A stretch of DNA of 64,000 bases from Sphaerulina vaccinii (taxonomy: Eukaryota; Ascomycota; Dothideomycetes; Mycosphaerellales; Mycosphaerellaceae). Of the stretch, positions 41,902-53,221 are shown one piece after another. Where the stretch lies: positions 310,001 through 374,000 of the forward strand of contig JAKUDP010000004.1 of the NCBI GenBank assembly GCA_022570795.1. Direction: 5' to 3'. The notes under the pieces are model-generated. The model worked only from the letters and a program-made list of their open reading frames with translations. It had not been told where the DNA came from and did no database searches. Both the position numbers and the translations under genes were made by a program. Every line of letters begins with the position of its first letter. Position 1 is the stretch's first letter.

Positions 41902-42349
41902 CTGCAATAGAGATGAAACAGGTCATTCACTTGTCGGTGTCGAGATTCCGGTACTGAGTGTCGTCGAACTGCCGCATATTGAGGTCGTCAATTTCGCGTG
42001 CGTTCCGAGACTGAAGCATTGCATGCCACATGGCATGACTCCGCACAACCCAATGTCCACTCCGTGGAGGCGAATGCAGGAGTCATGCTGTGTCACCACA
42101 GGAATGTCCTTGGCTGTTTATTGTGACTGGTTGTCCTCTTCGCAGTAGTCTCACCTCGCTTCACTCAACACCGCTTCGCTTTCTTGAACTCGACCAATGC
42201 ACATTGCATCGAAAGCAGCAGCAGAGCTGAAGCGGAAGTGGAAGAGCTTGAGCTTGTCCGTAGGATTGATGCCTGCTTGGTTGTCAGCTGCTCCTTCAGC
42301 TGACTCCGCCACGCGCCGTCTGCCTGTAGACTGCTCCCATTGAGTACAA
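41902..42349. other. Intergenic, no gene recognised
   Basis: 448 bp; nothing supported. Confidence 0.4.
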
Positions 42350-43057
42350 ATGGCTGCACCGGCTCCTCCATCATCCCAGATGCACCCGACCATACGACTT
42401 CAAACAACCACGATAATGGAAAGCAAGCGAAGAGACAGTGCGATCGAAGTCCAGGGCGATAAGCCACCCTCTCCGAACACCGCTGCCTTGGCATTCGAAG
42501 CAGCTCCGGTCTCGCTACTTTCCAGGTTGCCTGACGAACTGCTACTCATCATCTACGAGTACACTGTCATATCATCTGAGCCACTGCTCCTTAACTGCCC
42601 CTGCGACAGTTCTTTTGGAGGATGGAGCGAGGAGTACTATGCGGAACGAGAAGCTTGGGAGACTGGCCAGCGCTCTCCGCCATGGCAACCAGCTCTCACG
42701 AAAGTATGTCGCAGTATACGCGCTGATGCATTGCCCATGTTCTACAAACACAATGCATTCCGCGCCGGTTACTGCTATGAGTGTGACATCGATATAGTGA
42801 TCGCTTGGCTGAGAGTGATAGGCAAGGAGAACCGAGAGATGATGAAAGAGTTATTCTTCTGGGATGAGAACCCGAACCATGACCGGTATAGCCCAAAGTG
42901 CTTGAAGAAATTGGTGAGGAGTGATGTTGCGCGGAGTCTTGGTGGAAAGCTGGAAAGTAGGTACACGAATGTGGCTTGTCGCCACGATGTGCGATTCGGC
43001 AAGAACGAAGGAGAAGAGATGGAAGGAATGCAGAAGATGTTTGAAGAGGCGCTTTGA
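42350..43057 (+). CDS. F-box/2EXR-like protein, 235 aa
   Basis: One exon. After a charged leader it has LLSRLPDELLLIIYEYTVI, an F-box-like opening, then PALTKVCRSIRADALPMFYKHNAF, the typical second block of fungal 2EXR/F-box-like proteins. The C-terminus is charged with KNEGEEMEGMQKMFEEAL. Target unknown. It converges on the GH43 gene, 71 bp away. Confidence 0.65.
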   Translation: MAAPAPPSSQMHPTIRLQTTTIMESKRRDSAIEVQGDKPPSPNTAALAFEAAPVSLLSRLPDELLLIIYEYTVISSEPLLLNCPCDSSFGGWSEEYYAEREAWETGQRSPPWQPALTKVCRSIRADALPMFYKHNAFRAGYCYECDIDIVIAWLRVIGKENREMMKELFFWDENPNHDRYSPKCLKKLVRSDVARSLGGKLESRYTNVACRHDVRFGKNEGEEMEGMQKMFEEAL

Positions 43058-43128
43058 GACATGAGAGGAAGATGGGCAACGCATAGCGAAAGGCTGAATG
43101 ATATGAGCAAGATCTATGGCAATACCAT

Positions 43129-44157
43129 TTACGCGACGCTTGGCCACCCATCCTCAAACACCAACTTATTCCATCCAAAGTAGAAGTTGTCATAAGCATA
43201 CGACACGCTTGGTCGTACGTAATGATAGTACAGCACCGGCATCCCAAGCTGCGGATCGACCATCACTCCCTGTCCACCAGGCGCATAGACATCACCATGA
43301 CTTTCCAGCACCATACTGCCTCCGTTTTCGGTCAGGCAATCTTTCCCAGTCCTATCGACGAAGCCTTCTGACTGGCTCTTAGAACGACAGACCATGATAT
43401 GATACTCCTCGCCAGCAGGAGCGAGGCTATCACCCGTATTGCAGCAATTACCAGCAGAGAAGAAGAGATAGTGCCAACCGTCCCAGAAGAACATATATGC
43501 ACCTTCTTGAGCTCTGTCGGTCAGACCTTGTCCGCGAATTGTGGTGTTGATGGCAAGATGTTCGAGCTGTCCATCTGGCACGATTTTAAGAGGCGGATCC
43601 TGCATTGGAAGCTGGAAGATATTATCCCAGAAGGAACCGAAGTTGGTTGCCAGATTATCGGGATCGTAGGCGTAGAGGTTTCCATCGATACGATTATACG
43701 CCGATGATTGTGGAACTCCAATGCTTCCATGATCTTCCCAGTCACCAGCATTCAACGTTGTGGAAGTGGCAACGCCAATGTCGGAGTTTGAGCTACCCAT
43801 CTCTGAGACAGAATAGTAGAGGTAGTAAAGGTCTCCATACTTGATCACATCTGGAGCCCACAAGTCCTTGTTGCCCGGAAGATCAATGCTTGAGCCGTTA
43901 GGCAGGGCAGCGCCCTGAAAGGTCCATGGTCCAGAGATGGATGGAGCTGTGGCAATTGATATGCCATCGTTCGTACTGAAACGGTAGTAGGTCTGTGTAT
44001 CCTCACGATAAATGACTGCCGGGTCGTGTAGTCGTCCTTCGCATTGACCCGAACATCCGCCAACATCAGGATAGTCGCGCTTGTGTAGATACGTTGCGGT
44101 ACTTGAATCGAAGAGGAGGGCTGATCCAATGATCAAGAGGTTGCGTATAAGATGCAT
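43129..44157 (-). CDS. Secreted GH43 arabinan endo-1,5-alpha-arabinosidase-like enzyme
   Basis: 342 residues, one exon, ATG at 44157. Signal peptide MHLIRNLLIIGSALLFDSS ending STATYLHKR with a KR processing site. Five-bladed propeller glycosidase features: catalytic base D45 in GRLHDPAVIYRED, the pKa-modulating Asp in KDLWAPDVIKYGD, and proton donor Glu in AQEGAYMFFWDGWHYLFFSAGNCC. It would act outside the cell on arabinan side chains of pectin. The upstream in-frame TTG/CTG extension was not used. With cutinase it is one of two plant-wall enzymes in the window. Confidence 0.9.
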   Translation of the reverse strand: MHLIRNLLIIGSALLFDSSTATYLHKRDYPDVGGCSGQCEGRLHDPAVIYREDTQTYYRFSTNDGISIATAPSISGPWTFQGAALPNGSSIDLPGNKDLWAPDVIKYGDLYYLYYSVSEMGSSNSDIGVATSTTLNAGDWEDHGSIGVPQSSAYNRIDGNLYAYDPDNLATNFGSFWDNIFQLPMQDPPLKIVPDGQLEHLAINTTIRGQGLTDRAQEGAYMFFWDGWHYLFFSAGNCCNTGDSLAPAGEEYHIMVCRSKSQSEGFVDRTGKDCLTENGGSMVLESHGDVYAPGGQGVMVDPQLGMPVLYYHYVRPSVSYAYDNFYFGWNKLVFEDGWPSVA

Positions 44158-45101
44158 ATCGGTGACTTTGCTCGCTATATGGAGTGCACTGGTACAATGG
44201 TATGTCTGTCTCAGGTGCAAAGTAATAGCCGCAGCACCAAAGGGTAACTGTTTCTAGTGATCAAGTTGAAGTGTGGGGACTGCTAAGGTTTATATGATGA
44301 ACAAACCTTAGCCTCACATATGCAATGGCAGCAGTGAAGAATGTGCTGACCAGCAGTACTAAAAGGTACATACTCCACTTGGGGATCCGAACTATCGTGT
44401 ATGAAACTTGTACTCAGGCGGTCAACTGTAGAAATTGTCCATCTCATCGGTATCACTGGTCAATGAGCCAAGTGACCAAGAAGCTGTAAGTGAACGTATA
44501 GGTGGAGGAGCGTCATTTCGCAGAAGATCTGCTTTGCCGTGGTCAGGAGTAGGTCAGCTGTTGCTCGACAGGTTCGGCGCCTATACAATGAGATTGGCCT
44601 GTCTTGTAGTCAAACATGTGGTTGATGTTTGTCTCGGCACAACGTGGCTCCATCGGAAGTTGTATACTCGTCTGGGCACGCACAACGTGTGGAGAAGACA
44701 TGCACAGTGTGAAACACGACCTTATGCTGACTCGACGTCATACCAACGAGAACTATTGTTGACTTGAATTTGTCGAAGGGTAGATGGTGTAAGGAGATGA
44801 ATAAGCGGAGTCACACGACCAAGAAATGGCCGGGCATGTGGAGGAAGATGTCGGGAAGGACTTACTTAGCAGGAAGATCGCCTTGGACTGCTGACACTCA
44901 GAGATCAGCAGTAGCTGAACCATGGAGGTTCCTATCACATTAGTAGTCCATACCTAGTCCGCACCTTAGCAGCGTGCTCCATACCTGTAGAGACTGTGAG
45001 GTTGACAACTGTATAGCGAAAGAATAGATAGGGTATCTACACCAAACTCCTCATCGAAAGATCATTATGTATGTCGAAAGTTCTCCTCGATAACAGCGGC
45101 T
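44158..45101. other. Intergenic, no gene recognised
   Basis: About 940 bp with only short chance frames. Confidence 0.4.
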
Positions 45102-47287
45102 CTAGATGCCAGTAGCCGGAGCGTAACTCAGCATGTTGCGCTCGTCCTGAGCAGCAGGTACTCGGTCTTCCTCGTCGGTAGATGCCCTCTCACCCTTCTC
45201 GATGATCGGCGGTGGCTTGACAATCTTCTGTCTGAAGATGTGACGCTTGATGAAGTATGGCAACCACACTGTAGTCTCGTATGACAGGAATCGACTGGTT
45301 GGTACATTGAAGACCTGGTCAATTTCCTCCAGAGTGAGTTGCTTTGTCTCGCGTACGAAGGCGAAGATCATGAACCAGGCAATCAAGTTGAGTCCAGCGT
45401 AAAAGCCGAAAGCACCAGTCGGTGTCATGACTGACGACATGCGAGGGAAGGTGAGAGACAAGATCCCGGCAAAGGTGTTGTTGATGCACACCGCCCAAGC
45501 CATACCCTGCTCACGATGGATGGTAGGGAAGACCTCAGCAGAGTACTGGAATGCAACAGGACCTTCTCCCAAGGAGTATGCAATCGTGAAGAGGTACACG
45601 AATAGCACGACTGGTCCGATTTGGGCTCCTTTCGATGCAGTGTCTGGCGTCAGGAGCGAAAGACCGGCAGCTAAGAGAGTGATGCACATGATCGGGAAGG
45701 TGATCAATGTCAAAGTTCTTCGGCCTTTGGTATCGATCAAGAAAAGTGTGGGGATGGTGAAGACGACCTGGACGGCACCGTAACCAAGGGATGCGTACAG
45801 TGCCTGGACAGCAGTGTAACCGGCGTTCAGGAAGATGGTCGAGCTGTAGAAGGAGATGACTGTAATCGGGTTAGTCAGCAGAATACGATTGGCATGATCA
45901 AAAGGCGTCGTTACTTACTGTTGATCCCGCACATCTGCTGAGCAATCATGACAGTGGATGCACCGTAGTTGGCTCGGCGAATGCGAGGAATGGTGAAACA
46001 GTCCGCCATTCTGCTGAAGTAGGTCGTGTTTCCAGCCAATGCTAATTCCTCCTGGTAGATTACCCACGAGTAGTAGAAGTCTCTCGCAGCAATAATCTCG
46101 TGTGATCGCAGTTTGTCCATTGAGCGGAAGGCATCCTTCATGCGGCCGTTCTTCATGAGCCATCTTGGACTCTCTGGGCAGAAGAAGATTCCCACTCCGA
46201 GAATGAAAGATGGAATGAAAGCCGACCCGAGCTGCAATCTCCAGGCGGAGACGACAGTAACGTCCTTGACGATGACATTGGCGCAGAATCCTGTGCGGGT
46301 ATTAGTACTCGAATGATGATAGACGTGGAGCAATTTGAAGCTTACCCAGGAAGATGCCGATGACGACCCACAGCTGCCAGAACATGACGAGAGCACCTCG
46401 AATTCTAGCAGGAGCCATCTCAGCCGAGTAGATCGGGACAGTCGCGTTCTTTGCACCGATCCCGATGCCCATAACGAAACGAGCTGCGAAAAGACCTTGC
46501 CATGACTTTGCGAATCCAGAGCCGATCGGAGTGGCAGTCAGACAGCATGCAGTCAGAAAGATCTCACCACGACGTCCAAGATACTTGTTGAGAGGGTCGA
46601 CAATGAAGGCTCCACTAGTCACTATGTTAGCGATCTTTATTCGAGAGAAAGCCGTCAGGCAGATTGGTGTTGTACTCACATGAGACCAGCAGTCAAGAAG
46701 ATGATGGAGTTGACCAAGCCAACGATCCACTCATCGTGTTGATTTCCTGGTCGTGCAATGCCAAACTCTTGTGGGAAGCTCAAGTTGGCTCCATTTGAAC
46801 CAGTCTGATCCCAACCTTGTGTTGCAGCTCCAATGGCACAAAGCGCAATCGAGTACCAGAGCATCTTGGGTCCATTCCATTTGTGATCCCGCTCGTACGT
46901 CAAGGCATGGATCTGATCTTGATCAAGGCCATCGATGGAAGCGAAGCCGGAAGGATCGCGTGCGACGAGTGCGGCCTGGCCGAAGAGCGTAGCCTTGTCT
47001 TCCATTCCATGCGCTGCTGCGAACTTTCGCGCGTCTGAAACGGCATGTTCGGGGGATACTCGCTGGAGAGGTCCAAAGTATTAGTCGTCTAGTCTTATCA
47101 TGTCTTGTACATCTGGGCATTCTAGGCAGGAGCTTACCTTCAATGGATTCTCGACGAGGTTCAGCGCAACAGATGCGCGGCGACCACCTGTGCCAGCTGG
47201 AGGAGGAGCGGTAGCCTCGTGGTATTGAGATGGATTCTTCTCATTGTGCTCAATTGCGGTATCGTTGTCAAACGCTTTTTCCGCCAT
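45102..47287 (-). CDS. MFS sugar (hexose/polyol-type) transporter
   Basis: 643 residues in five exons: 47287-47138, 47062-46680, 46614-46346, 46290-45919, 45859-45102; introns 75, 65, 55, 59 bp; phases all fit. Plasma-membrane 12-TM transporter of the sugar porter group. Seen: SIIFLTAGL, LNKYLGRRGEIFLTACC (the GRR loop), FVMGIGIGAKNATVPIYSAE (PIYSAE), PESPRWLMKNGRMKDA between TM6 and 7, QQMCGINIISFYSSTIF, LIDTKGRRTLTL (second GRR), and VRETKQLTLEEIDQVFNVPT at the end. Long hydrophilic N- and C-tails (about 90 and 75 residues) are typical of fungal polyol/inositol-type members. Substrate not determined. Confidence 0.92.
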
Positions 47288-48204
47288 AATGACTGTTGTA
47301 GCTGACTTCTCAGCTCACAAGAAATGACAAGAGTTCAAGAAACAACAAGGTTTCTCAGTCGTGGACAAAGCTCTTTATAAGGTGAACACCAGGGACTGGG
47401 GCGCACAATCTGTAGAGCTTAAAAGACATGGATTGCCCGCACCCGCTCCCCATGATCCCCGCCAAGTTCTGTTGTGGGGTCAGCAAGCATCGAAGGAATG
47501 GATCAAAGCGCGGTCGGCCAATGATCAAACTCCAAATCAGCCATTGTTGGTTCGAGGCCACGAGGTGCGTTTCCAAGGTGATGATCATGATGTCTTTTAC
47601 ATCTCGACGGCTTTGCGGCAAGCTGCTTTGTCTGTATGAAATGTTCAATGTCATTCTCTCTTCAGGCACGAATGCACAAAAACCGGCGTGGCGTCAGCTC
47701 TTGGCAAGCGTTTGGGCACATGAGAGGCCGCCAATCGATTTCTGTGTTAGTGCTGGTCCTAGTCGTACCATGCGACGCCTCATGGCTTGCTTTGGCGTGA
47801 TTCGCCTGAAGCTTCGTATGCACCATACCTGATGCAGCATACCGGTCAGCAACCACCCTGCTGCTGAGTAGGCCCAAGTCCAGTGCCACATGCAACTTCG
47901 CGATGGCATGCTGCACGATCAAGCGCGTTCGAGTACGGTGCAGCGTACGAGAGATGAAGTTTCTCATGAACCGCAACCGAGTCTGGTCAAGAGCTGATCC
48001 GAAGGGTCCCGTGAACACCGCGGAGCTCAGCTATCGGTACCAGATCACTGTCACCAACATCTGGCGTAGGATTTGTAGGGTTGATGATCGGCTCACCGAC
48101 CGGAAGCTGTGAGGCCTGTTGAAGATCATCGAAAGCTCAAAGCTAGAGATACGTACGTAGCTAACTGACATTCAATAATGTTCAAGCAAGGCGTGTTAAC
48201 GGCT
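47288..48204. other. Intergenic, no gene recognised
   Basis: 917 bp upstream of the transporter and downstream of the nitrilase-family gene. Several overlapping frames, none with a recognisable feature. Confidence 0.4.
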
Positions 48205-49551
48205 TCATAGTTTGGTGTCCTTGTTGTGTCTATACTCGTAGTGCTGCAGCGTGTTAGCACAGTTCGATGGCGCAATTGGCAGAGACTGTACGACTCAGCA
48301 CTTACCCAGTCCGTGCGTGCGAGGTCAGCTATTGATGAGGCAGAGTGGTCAGCCTTGTCCGGTGCCATATAATACTGTTGTGCGTACTCACCTCGTACTT
48401 GATAGTTCTCCTCGGCATCTTCCACTATTTGCATATCCACGTCGACGACAGCCATGCCTATCACAGCGAGTGCGCGTCAGTGAACTGATCATGGAGCTGT
48501 GTTACTTGGATATTCATACCTTCAGCACAACTACCGAGCCTTTTCAAGGCACCTGCATAAGGCACGCAGACTTGAGACAGGCCAGCATAGCCCTTGCCCG
48601 GAGGACCTCCGGCATTGGCAAATACGATGGCTTAGTAAGATGTTAGGCTTTGAGGTATACGTTTGAACGACGAATGACTGAACGAGGAACGAACGTTGCA
48701 CTTACCACATGTGTTCTCGAAACAACGCGCAGTCAGCATCGAGTCCAGAAAGAGTGCTTCTGAGACTGGGTTGATTGCAAGGCCAGCCTTGGAGCAGCTA
48801 AAAGTAGTAGGTAGAAGGGTTAGCAAGTATCTCTGAAAACGCAGGCTGTCTCATCAAGTGTTCGTCTTTGAGCTTAGCACCCCAGTGGATGTGAGCACAG
48901 TGAGACACTGTCGATAGCGCATGCCTTCTGCCTACTACACTTACTCGGAAAGTGTCCAGAAAGTTGGGATGATGAAGAGTTTGGCACCTTTCGCGATCAT
49001 CTCTCTGAAAGCCTCTGGGAAGGCAAGGTCCCAGCATATGAGCATGCCCACTTTGCCCAGCGGCGTATCAAATACGGGATGCTCATCCATCGAGCTGCTC
49101 GTAAGGTGTAGTCGTTCAATGTCGCCCCAGAGATTCTTCTTCTGATAGCGTCCAGCGATCTCGCCCGTATTCGTGATGAAGTAGGCGACGTTGAGTAGAC
49201 GTTCATCGTCAGTACCGGCATCGTGTAGCTCAACGATAGTGCCAGGAACAATGTTTATATCGCATTCTTTGGCAAGAGAGATGTAGCCATCGAGGTAGCG
49301 CTTCCAGTGAGAGCAAGCCTCTCTGTACTTGTCGTCGTGGGGCAGCCAGTTGAGTAAATGGTATTCCGGTAGTACAGCGAGCTTCGCATTCTGTTTCGCG
49401 GCAGCCCGGATGAAGTCACAAGCTACTTTGAAGTTGCGGTCCATAGCCATTGGCTGTTCATGGCTCAGCTCTCGGACGGTGGTCTTGGACGTAGGTGACA
49501 AGATACCTTAGGCCACATTTGTATCACGGCCACTCTGTGTACTGGAGCCAT
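48205..49551 (-). CDS. Carbon-nitrogen hydrolase (nitrilase superfamily amidase)
   Basis: 294 residues in seven exons: 49551-49507, 49453-48945, 48797-48706, 48630-48520, 48457-48392, 48328-48306, 48243-48205; introns 53, 147, 75, 62, 63, 62 bp; all phases fit. Catalytic Glu-Lys-Cys triad: E45 in AVLPEYHLLNW, K120 in GRYQKKNLWGD, C155 in VGMLICWDLAFPE. Family C-terminus ADLARTDWHYEYRHNK is recovered only by splicing. A cytosolic amide/nitrile hydrolase; substrate unknown. The first intron acceptor was chosen to give WPKPMAMDRNF, matching the family. Intron 2 is introner-like. Exon 6 is only 23 nt. Confidence 0.88.
48798..48944 (-). mobile_element. Introner-like intron 5 (in the nitrilase-family gene, minus strand)
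   Basis: 147 bp. Read on the gene strand it has AGCTCAAAGACGAACACTTG then ATGAGACAGCC, matching AGCTCAAGGACAGACC...TGAGAC of intron 1, then TTTTCAGAGATACTTGCTAA followed by CCC (48819-48840), with CTAAC as branch point and TTTTAG acceptor. The sense orientation follows the host gene. Confidence 0.7.
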
Positions 49552-49933
49552 GGTGATGGAAGGGAGGTGTATGCTTGATGCTGCTTGATGAGAAGTGGAA
49601 CAGAGATGAAGAGGTGGCTGGATCACCGACGATTACGGCGTCAATACGGAGTTGGCATGCGGTGACTCTTTTGGTGTGCAGTCTGTATCTCTGCAAAACT
49701 GAAAGGCGTAGAATGGATACGGAACAATACAACGGAGCTCAGATTCGATGTTGTTCACAGAGTCGTCGGTGTCGTTGATGTCGATGTTGCCGCCGACGAG
49801 CTCCTGCCGCCGCCAAACTCGCCAAGATTTCTCGTGAGGCAGGAACAAGGCACCAATCATTTTTCGTGGGGCAGTCGCGAAATTGTTGATCTGGTGGCAG
49901 CGTGCACTTCTGGTCATCACCACCACCACAATC
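49552..49933. promoter_or_regulatory. Divergent promoter region between the amidase and eIF3 subunit L genes
   Basis: 382 bp between two head-to-head start codons. No gene or specific site identified. Confidence 0.4.
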
Positions 49934-51433
49934 ATGAGCGTACGACAAGCACCGTCCTGGCAACAGGGCGCACCGCCACGGCAGGTGGACGACGACTCCG
50001 ACGTCGAAGAGGAGGCTCTAGCCAACGACTTCCGCGAACAGGCGACCTTTGGTGGAGATGATGGATATGGCTTGGAACAGACAGAGTCATTTGGAGGAGG
50101 TGCTCAGGATTTGCAGGCGCAATTGCAGGCGGCGGCGACACCACTCGAGTATGGCGCATCGACGGAGCTGAAGATCCAGAGCTACGACAGCTACTGCAAC
50201 CTGTTCCACTTCATTCTGAACAGCGAAGGACCAGTGGATATTGAGGTGCCATCGGTATGCATGATTGGACGTTGAAATTGGCCATAGAACGATATACTGA
50301 TACAGCTATAGTACTTCTGGGCTTGGGATGTGATCGACGAATTCATCTACCAGTTTAACTCTTTCTGCTCTTTCCGCCAGCGCATCGCGCTCCAGCAGAA
50401 CAACGAGGGGGAGATCACGATTCTGCGCGAGAACCCAAACACCTGGGGCTGCTACTCCGTATTGAACGTCCTTTACTCGCTTATCCAGCGGTCACAGATT
50501 AGTGAGCAACTGGCAGCACGGAAGCGAGGAGAGGATGCGGCTCTATATGCTGGCGAGTACGGCAACAGACCGCTGTACCAGATGCTGGGGTATTTCTCTA
50601 TCATAGGACTGCTCCGAGTGCACTGCTTGCTCGGCGACTTCAGCCTGGCCCTCAAGACACTGGACGACATTGAACTGAACAAGAAGGCCATGTTCGCACG
50701 TGTGATGGCCGCGAACTTCACCACATACTACTACATCGGATTCTCCTACATGATGATGCACCGATACGCCGATGCGCTCCGCGCTTTCAACCACATCCTC
50801 ATCTACGTCTCAAGGACGAAGAACTTCCAGAAGGGTGCCCAGTACGATAGCATCAGCAAGAAGAACGACCAGATGTACGCATTGGTCGCCATTTGTGTCG
50901 CATTCCACCCGACCAGGCTGGACGACACCATCCACACCGCACTCCGTGAGAAGTATGGGGAGCAGCTTACACGCATGCAACGTGGTGGACCAGAAGCACT
51001 TCCCATCTTCGAGGAGCTTTTCCGCAGCGCGTGCCCTAAGTTCATCTCGCCAACGCCTCCTGACTTCGATAACCCACACCTTAACGTTGACCCACTCGAG
51101 CATCATCTGGCGATCTTCATGGAGGAGGTCAAGAACAACATCTACACTCCAACTGTGCGCAGTTACTTGAAGCTGTACACGACAATGGACCTCACAAAGC
51201 TTGCTGGCTTCCTGGAAGTTGACGCCGATACGCTGCGCAGCTGGCTTCTGGTTAACAAGCAGCGCAGCAGACAAGTCCGACACACTGGCGATGGTGGTCT
51301 GCTCGAGGGCGATATTGTCAACACGAGCGATCTGGACTATGCGATGGAAGGTGACATTATCAACGTCAGCGAAGCAAAGGTCGGCCGCAGACTGGTAGAT
51401 TGGTACCTGCGCAACCTGGCCAGAACTTACTAG
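49934..51433 (+). CDS. Eukaryotic translation initiation factor 3 subunit L
   Basis: 480 residues; exons 49934-50254 and 50312-51433; intron 50255-50311 (57 bp). Component of the cytosolic eIF3 complex that binds the 40S subunit. Landmarks: acidic N-terminus (DDDSDVEEEALANDF), YDSYCNLFHFILNSEGPVD, splice into YFWAWDVIDEFIYQFNSFC, NTWGCYSVLNVLYSLIQRSQ, YFSIIGLLRVHCLLGDFSLA (TPR/PCI-type helices), and a C-terminal PCI/winged-helix part with RSYLKLYTTMDLTKLAGFL and VGRRLVDWYLRNLARTY. Length fits the family. No oddities. Confidence 0.95.
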
Positions 51434-53221
51434 ACGAAGACAAGACAAGATGTGATGAGTTGATAATGCTGCGTCAATCACGCGGCGTTTTAGGGAATAC
51501 GAGCTGGATGGCAGCCACGGGGTATGCATAGCAGGGCGTCCCGGAAAGAAATGGACTTGCTCGACCATTATTAGAGGAAAAGGTCCTGATGCGAGCGAAT
51601 GGAAGCGAAAAGAACCCTTGCATTGCCAAGCAAGCACATCTCACATCCTGCTCTTAACTCCTTCCTTGTACAACCAAGCTGACCAGCAGCCTTCCCAAGC
51701 ATGACTGAGCAAAGCACACATTCAAGCCCGAGCATTCAAAGTCGCGAGAGTCTGCCGTCGATGCCACTTCTTGCACATTCGATCCACTTGCCTTCCAATT
51801 CTACATCCTTTGGCATTCCGACGAGAAGGCAATGCCGTTGGACAACCCTCTTCTGCGCCCTGTCTCTGGAACTCGATCGTGAAAGCAGCCACACGAGCAG
51901 CACCTTCTTCCATGATGCGCTGGTATGGTGCAGAAATTGGATGTGCTCGGCAGTAGTCGTCTGAGAAGTTGTAGTTGTTGTCTTGGATTTGGAGGACTGC
52001 CTTCTTGGGTTGGGATAATTTGGTGAGACATGTTGGGCAAATGTGTAGTGGTTGCTCTGAGCGAAGTGGTGCTGTTGTGGTTGTGTGTATGATGTCCATG
52101 CTCAATCATCAGCAGCCAAGAGTGCGTCGCGTTCCTGGCCGCCCTGACGCTGTTGTTCCTCGTCATCCGTAGGACTGGTTTGCGCAGTTCTGTAGTTGCT
52201 GCTTGGACGCGCAGAGCTTTGCTGAGACTGCCGATCTGTGAGCTCGCGACCTGCGAGCTGCTGACTATCATGGCAGTGGCATTGGCAGTGCTGACACTGG
52301 TGCTGCCCTACACGCGGCACAGCTGCAACACAGTCCCTCCAGAAGAACCATCTGGTAGCTATGTTCGACCACTGTACAGATCATAGTCAGCATTGACCTA
52401 GCAGTACAGACGAATCAACCTACGTCGATCTCTCTAGCTCTACCCGAGCAGCACATGATCACCACGCCAACAGAAATCTTCAGACAACCCGCGAGGGATT
52501 CGCTACTCCAATTGCCTAACACACTCATGAACCAGACCCAGACCCAGTACCATGGATCTGGCTCGAAGGGGAACGGAGTAATCAGAGATAGCATAGCCTA
52601 TGTAACTCCATGTCAGCGTGATCTCCATAGCATACGACCTCCTACACAGTATGCCATGCAAAGGGAGTGTAGGTTCTCCTGAAGGGAATTGTGGGCTCAG
52701 ACGGCAAAGGCATCTCGGGTAGAACGCAGCAAGAGGTGTCGAGCATGTTGTGTCAAGCATGTTGAATGCTTCACAGGAATATCTGCTTACTGTTGCCAGA
52801 GACATGGCGCAAATGTTGGTGTCCTCGAAGATGGAGACGAGGTAGGCCTTGACGGATTCTTGAAGAGCGCCGATGGCAGAGTTCTGGAAGCGGAGATCGA
52901 GCTTGTATGGCAACTTGCGGATGAGAATGGGACTAGAATATAAATCAGTGTCAAGACCAATCGAACAATAACATGCAAGAACCAGGCCAGTCAGACTTAC
53001 AGTTATTTTGAGCACCGCTGGAGAAGAAAAGGGGAGAGAGCCAAAGTTTTGAGAAAAGAGGTTTGGGAAGATCCGCACGTGGCAATTCGCGACTGCCTGC
53101 GCAGGACGCGACGTGGAAGGCGCGCATCACTCTTACATCTACAAACGCAATCTGTTCGGGGCGTTTCCTCAAAGCTGCCTTGATTGTTGCCAATACGAAT
53201 TTGCTGCACATACCTACCATC
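51434..53221. other. Long intergenic region, at most one small gene
   Basis: About 1.8 kb. Apart from the weak candidate at 51722-52099, no coding, RNA or repeat structure is supported. Confidence 0.4.
51722..52099 (-). CDS. Possible small hypothetical protein
   Basis: 125 codons from ATG 52099. It has a CxxC pair (HICPTCLTKLSQPKKAV), an acidic middle and a basic C-terminus (CRIGRQVDRMCKKWHRR). No family recognised. Codon use and the His/Thr-rich start are unremarkable; it could be a chance frame. Confidence 0.25.
   Translation of the reverse strand: MDIIHTTTTAPLRSEQPLHICPTCLTKLSQPKKAVLQIQDNNYNFSDDYCRAHPISAPYQRIMEEGAARVAAFTIEFQRQGAEEGCPTALPSRRNAKGCRIGRQVDRMCKKWHRRQTLATLNARA

Noticed and set aside
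48266..48340. tRNA-like stretch GTTCGATGGCGCAATTGGC
   Set aside because: It lies across the last intron and exon of the amidase gene, with no cloverleaf or B-box in the right place.
49485..49506. 23-bp intron in the nitrilase-family gene (acceptor GTCCAAG)
   Set aside because: Too short for splicing. The 53 bp alternative gives the conserved WPKPM-NF join.
50810..51637. 275-codon antisense frame over eIF3 subunit L
   Set aside because: Shadow of the sense gene; no motif or splice support.
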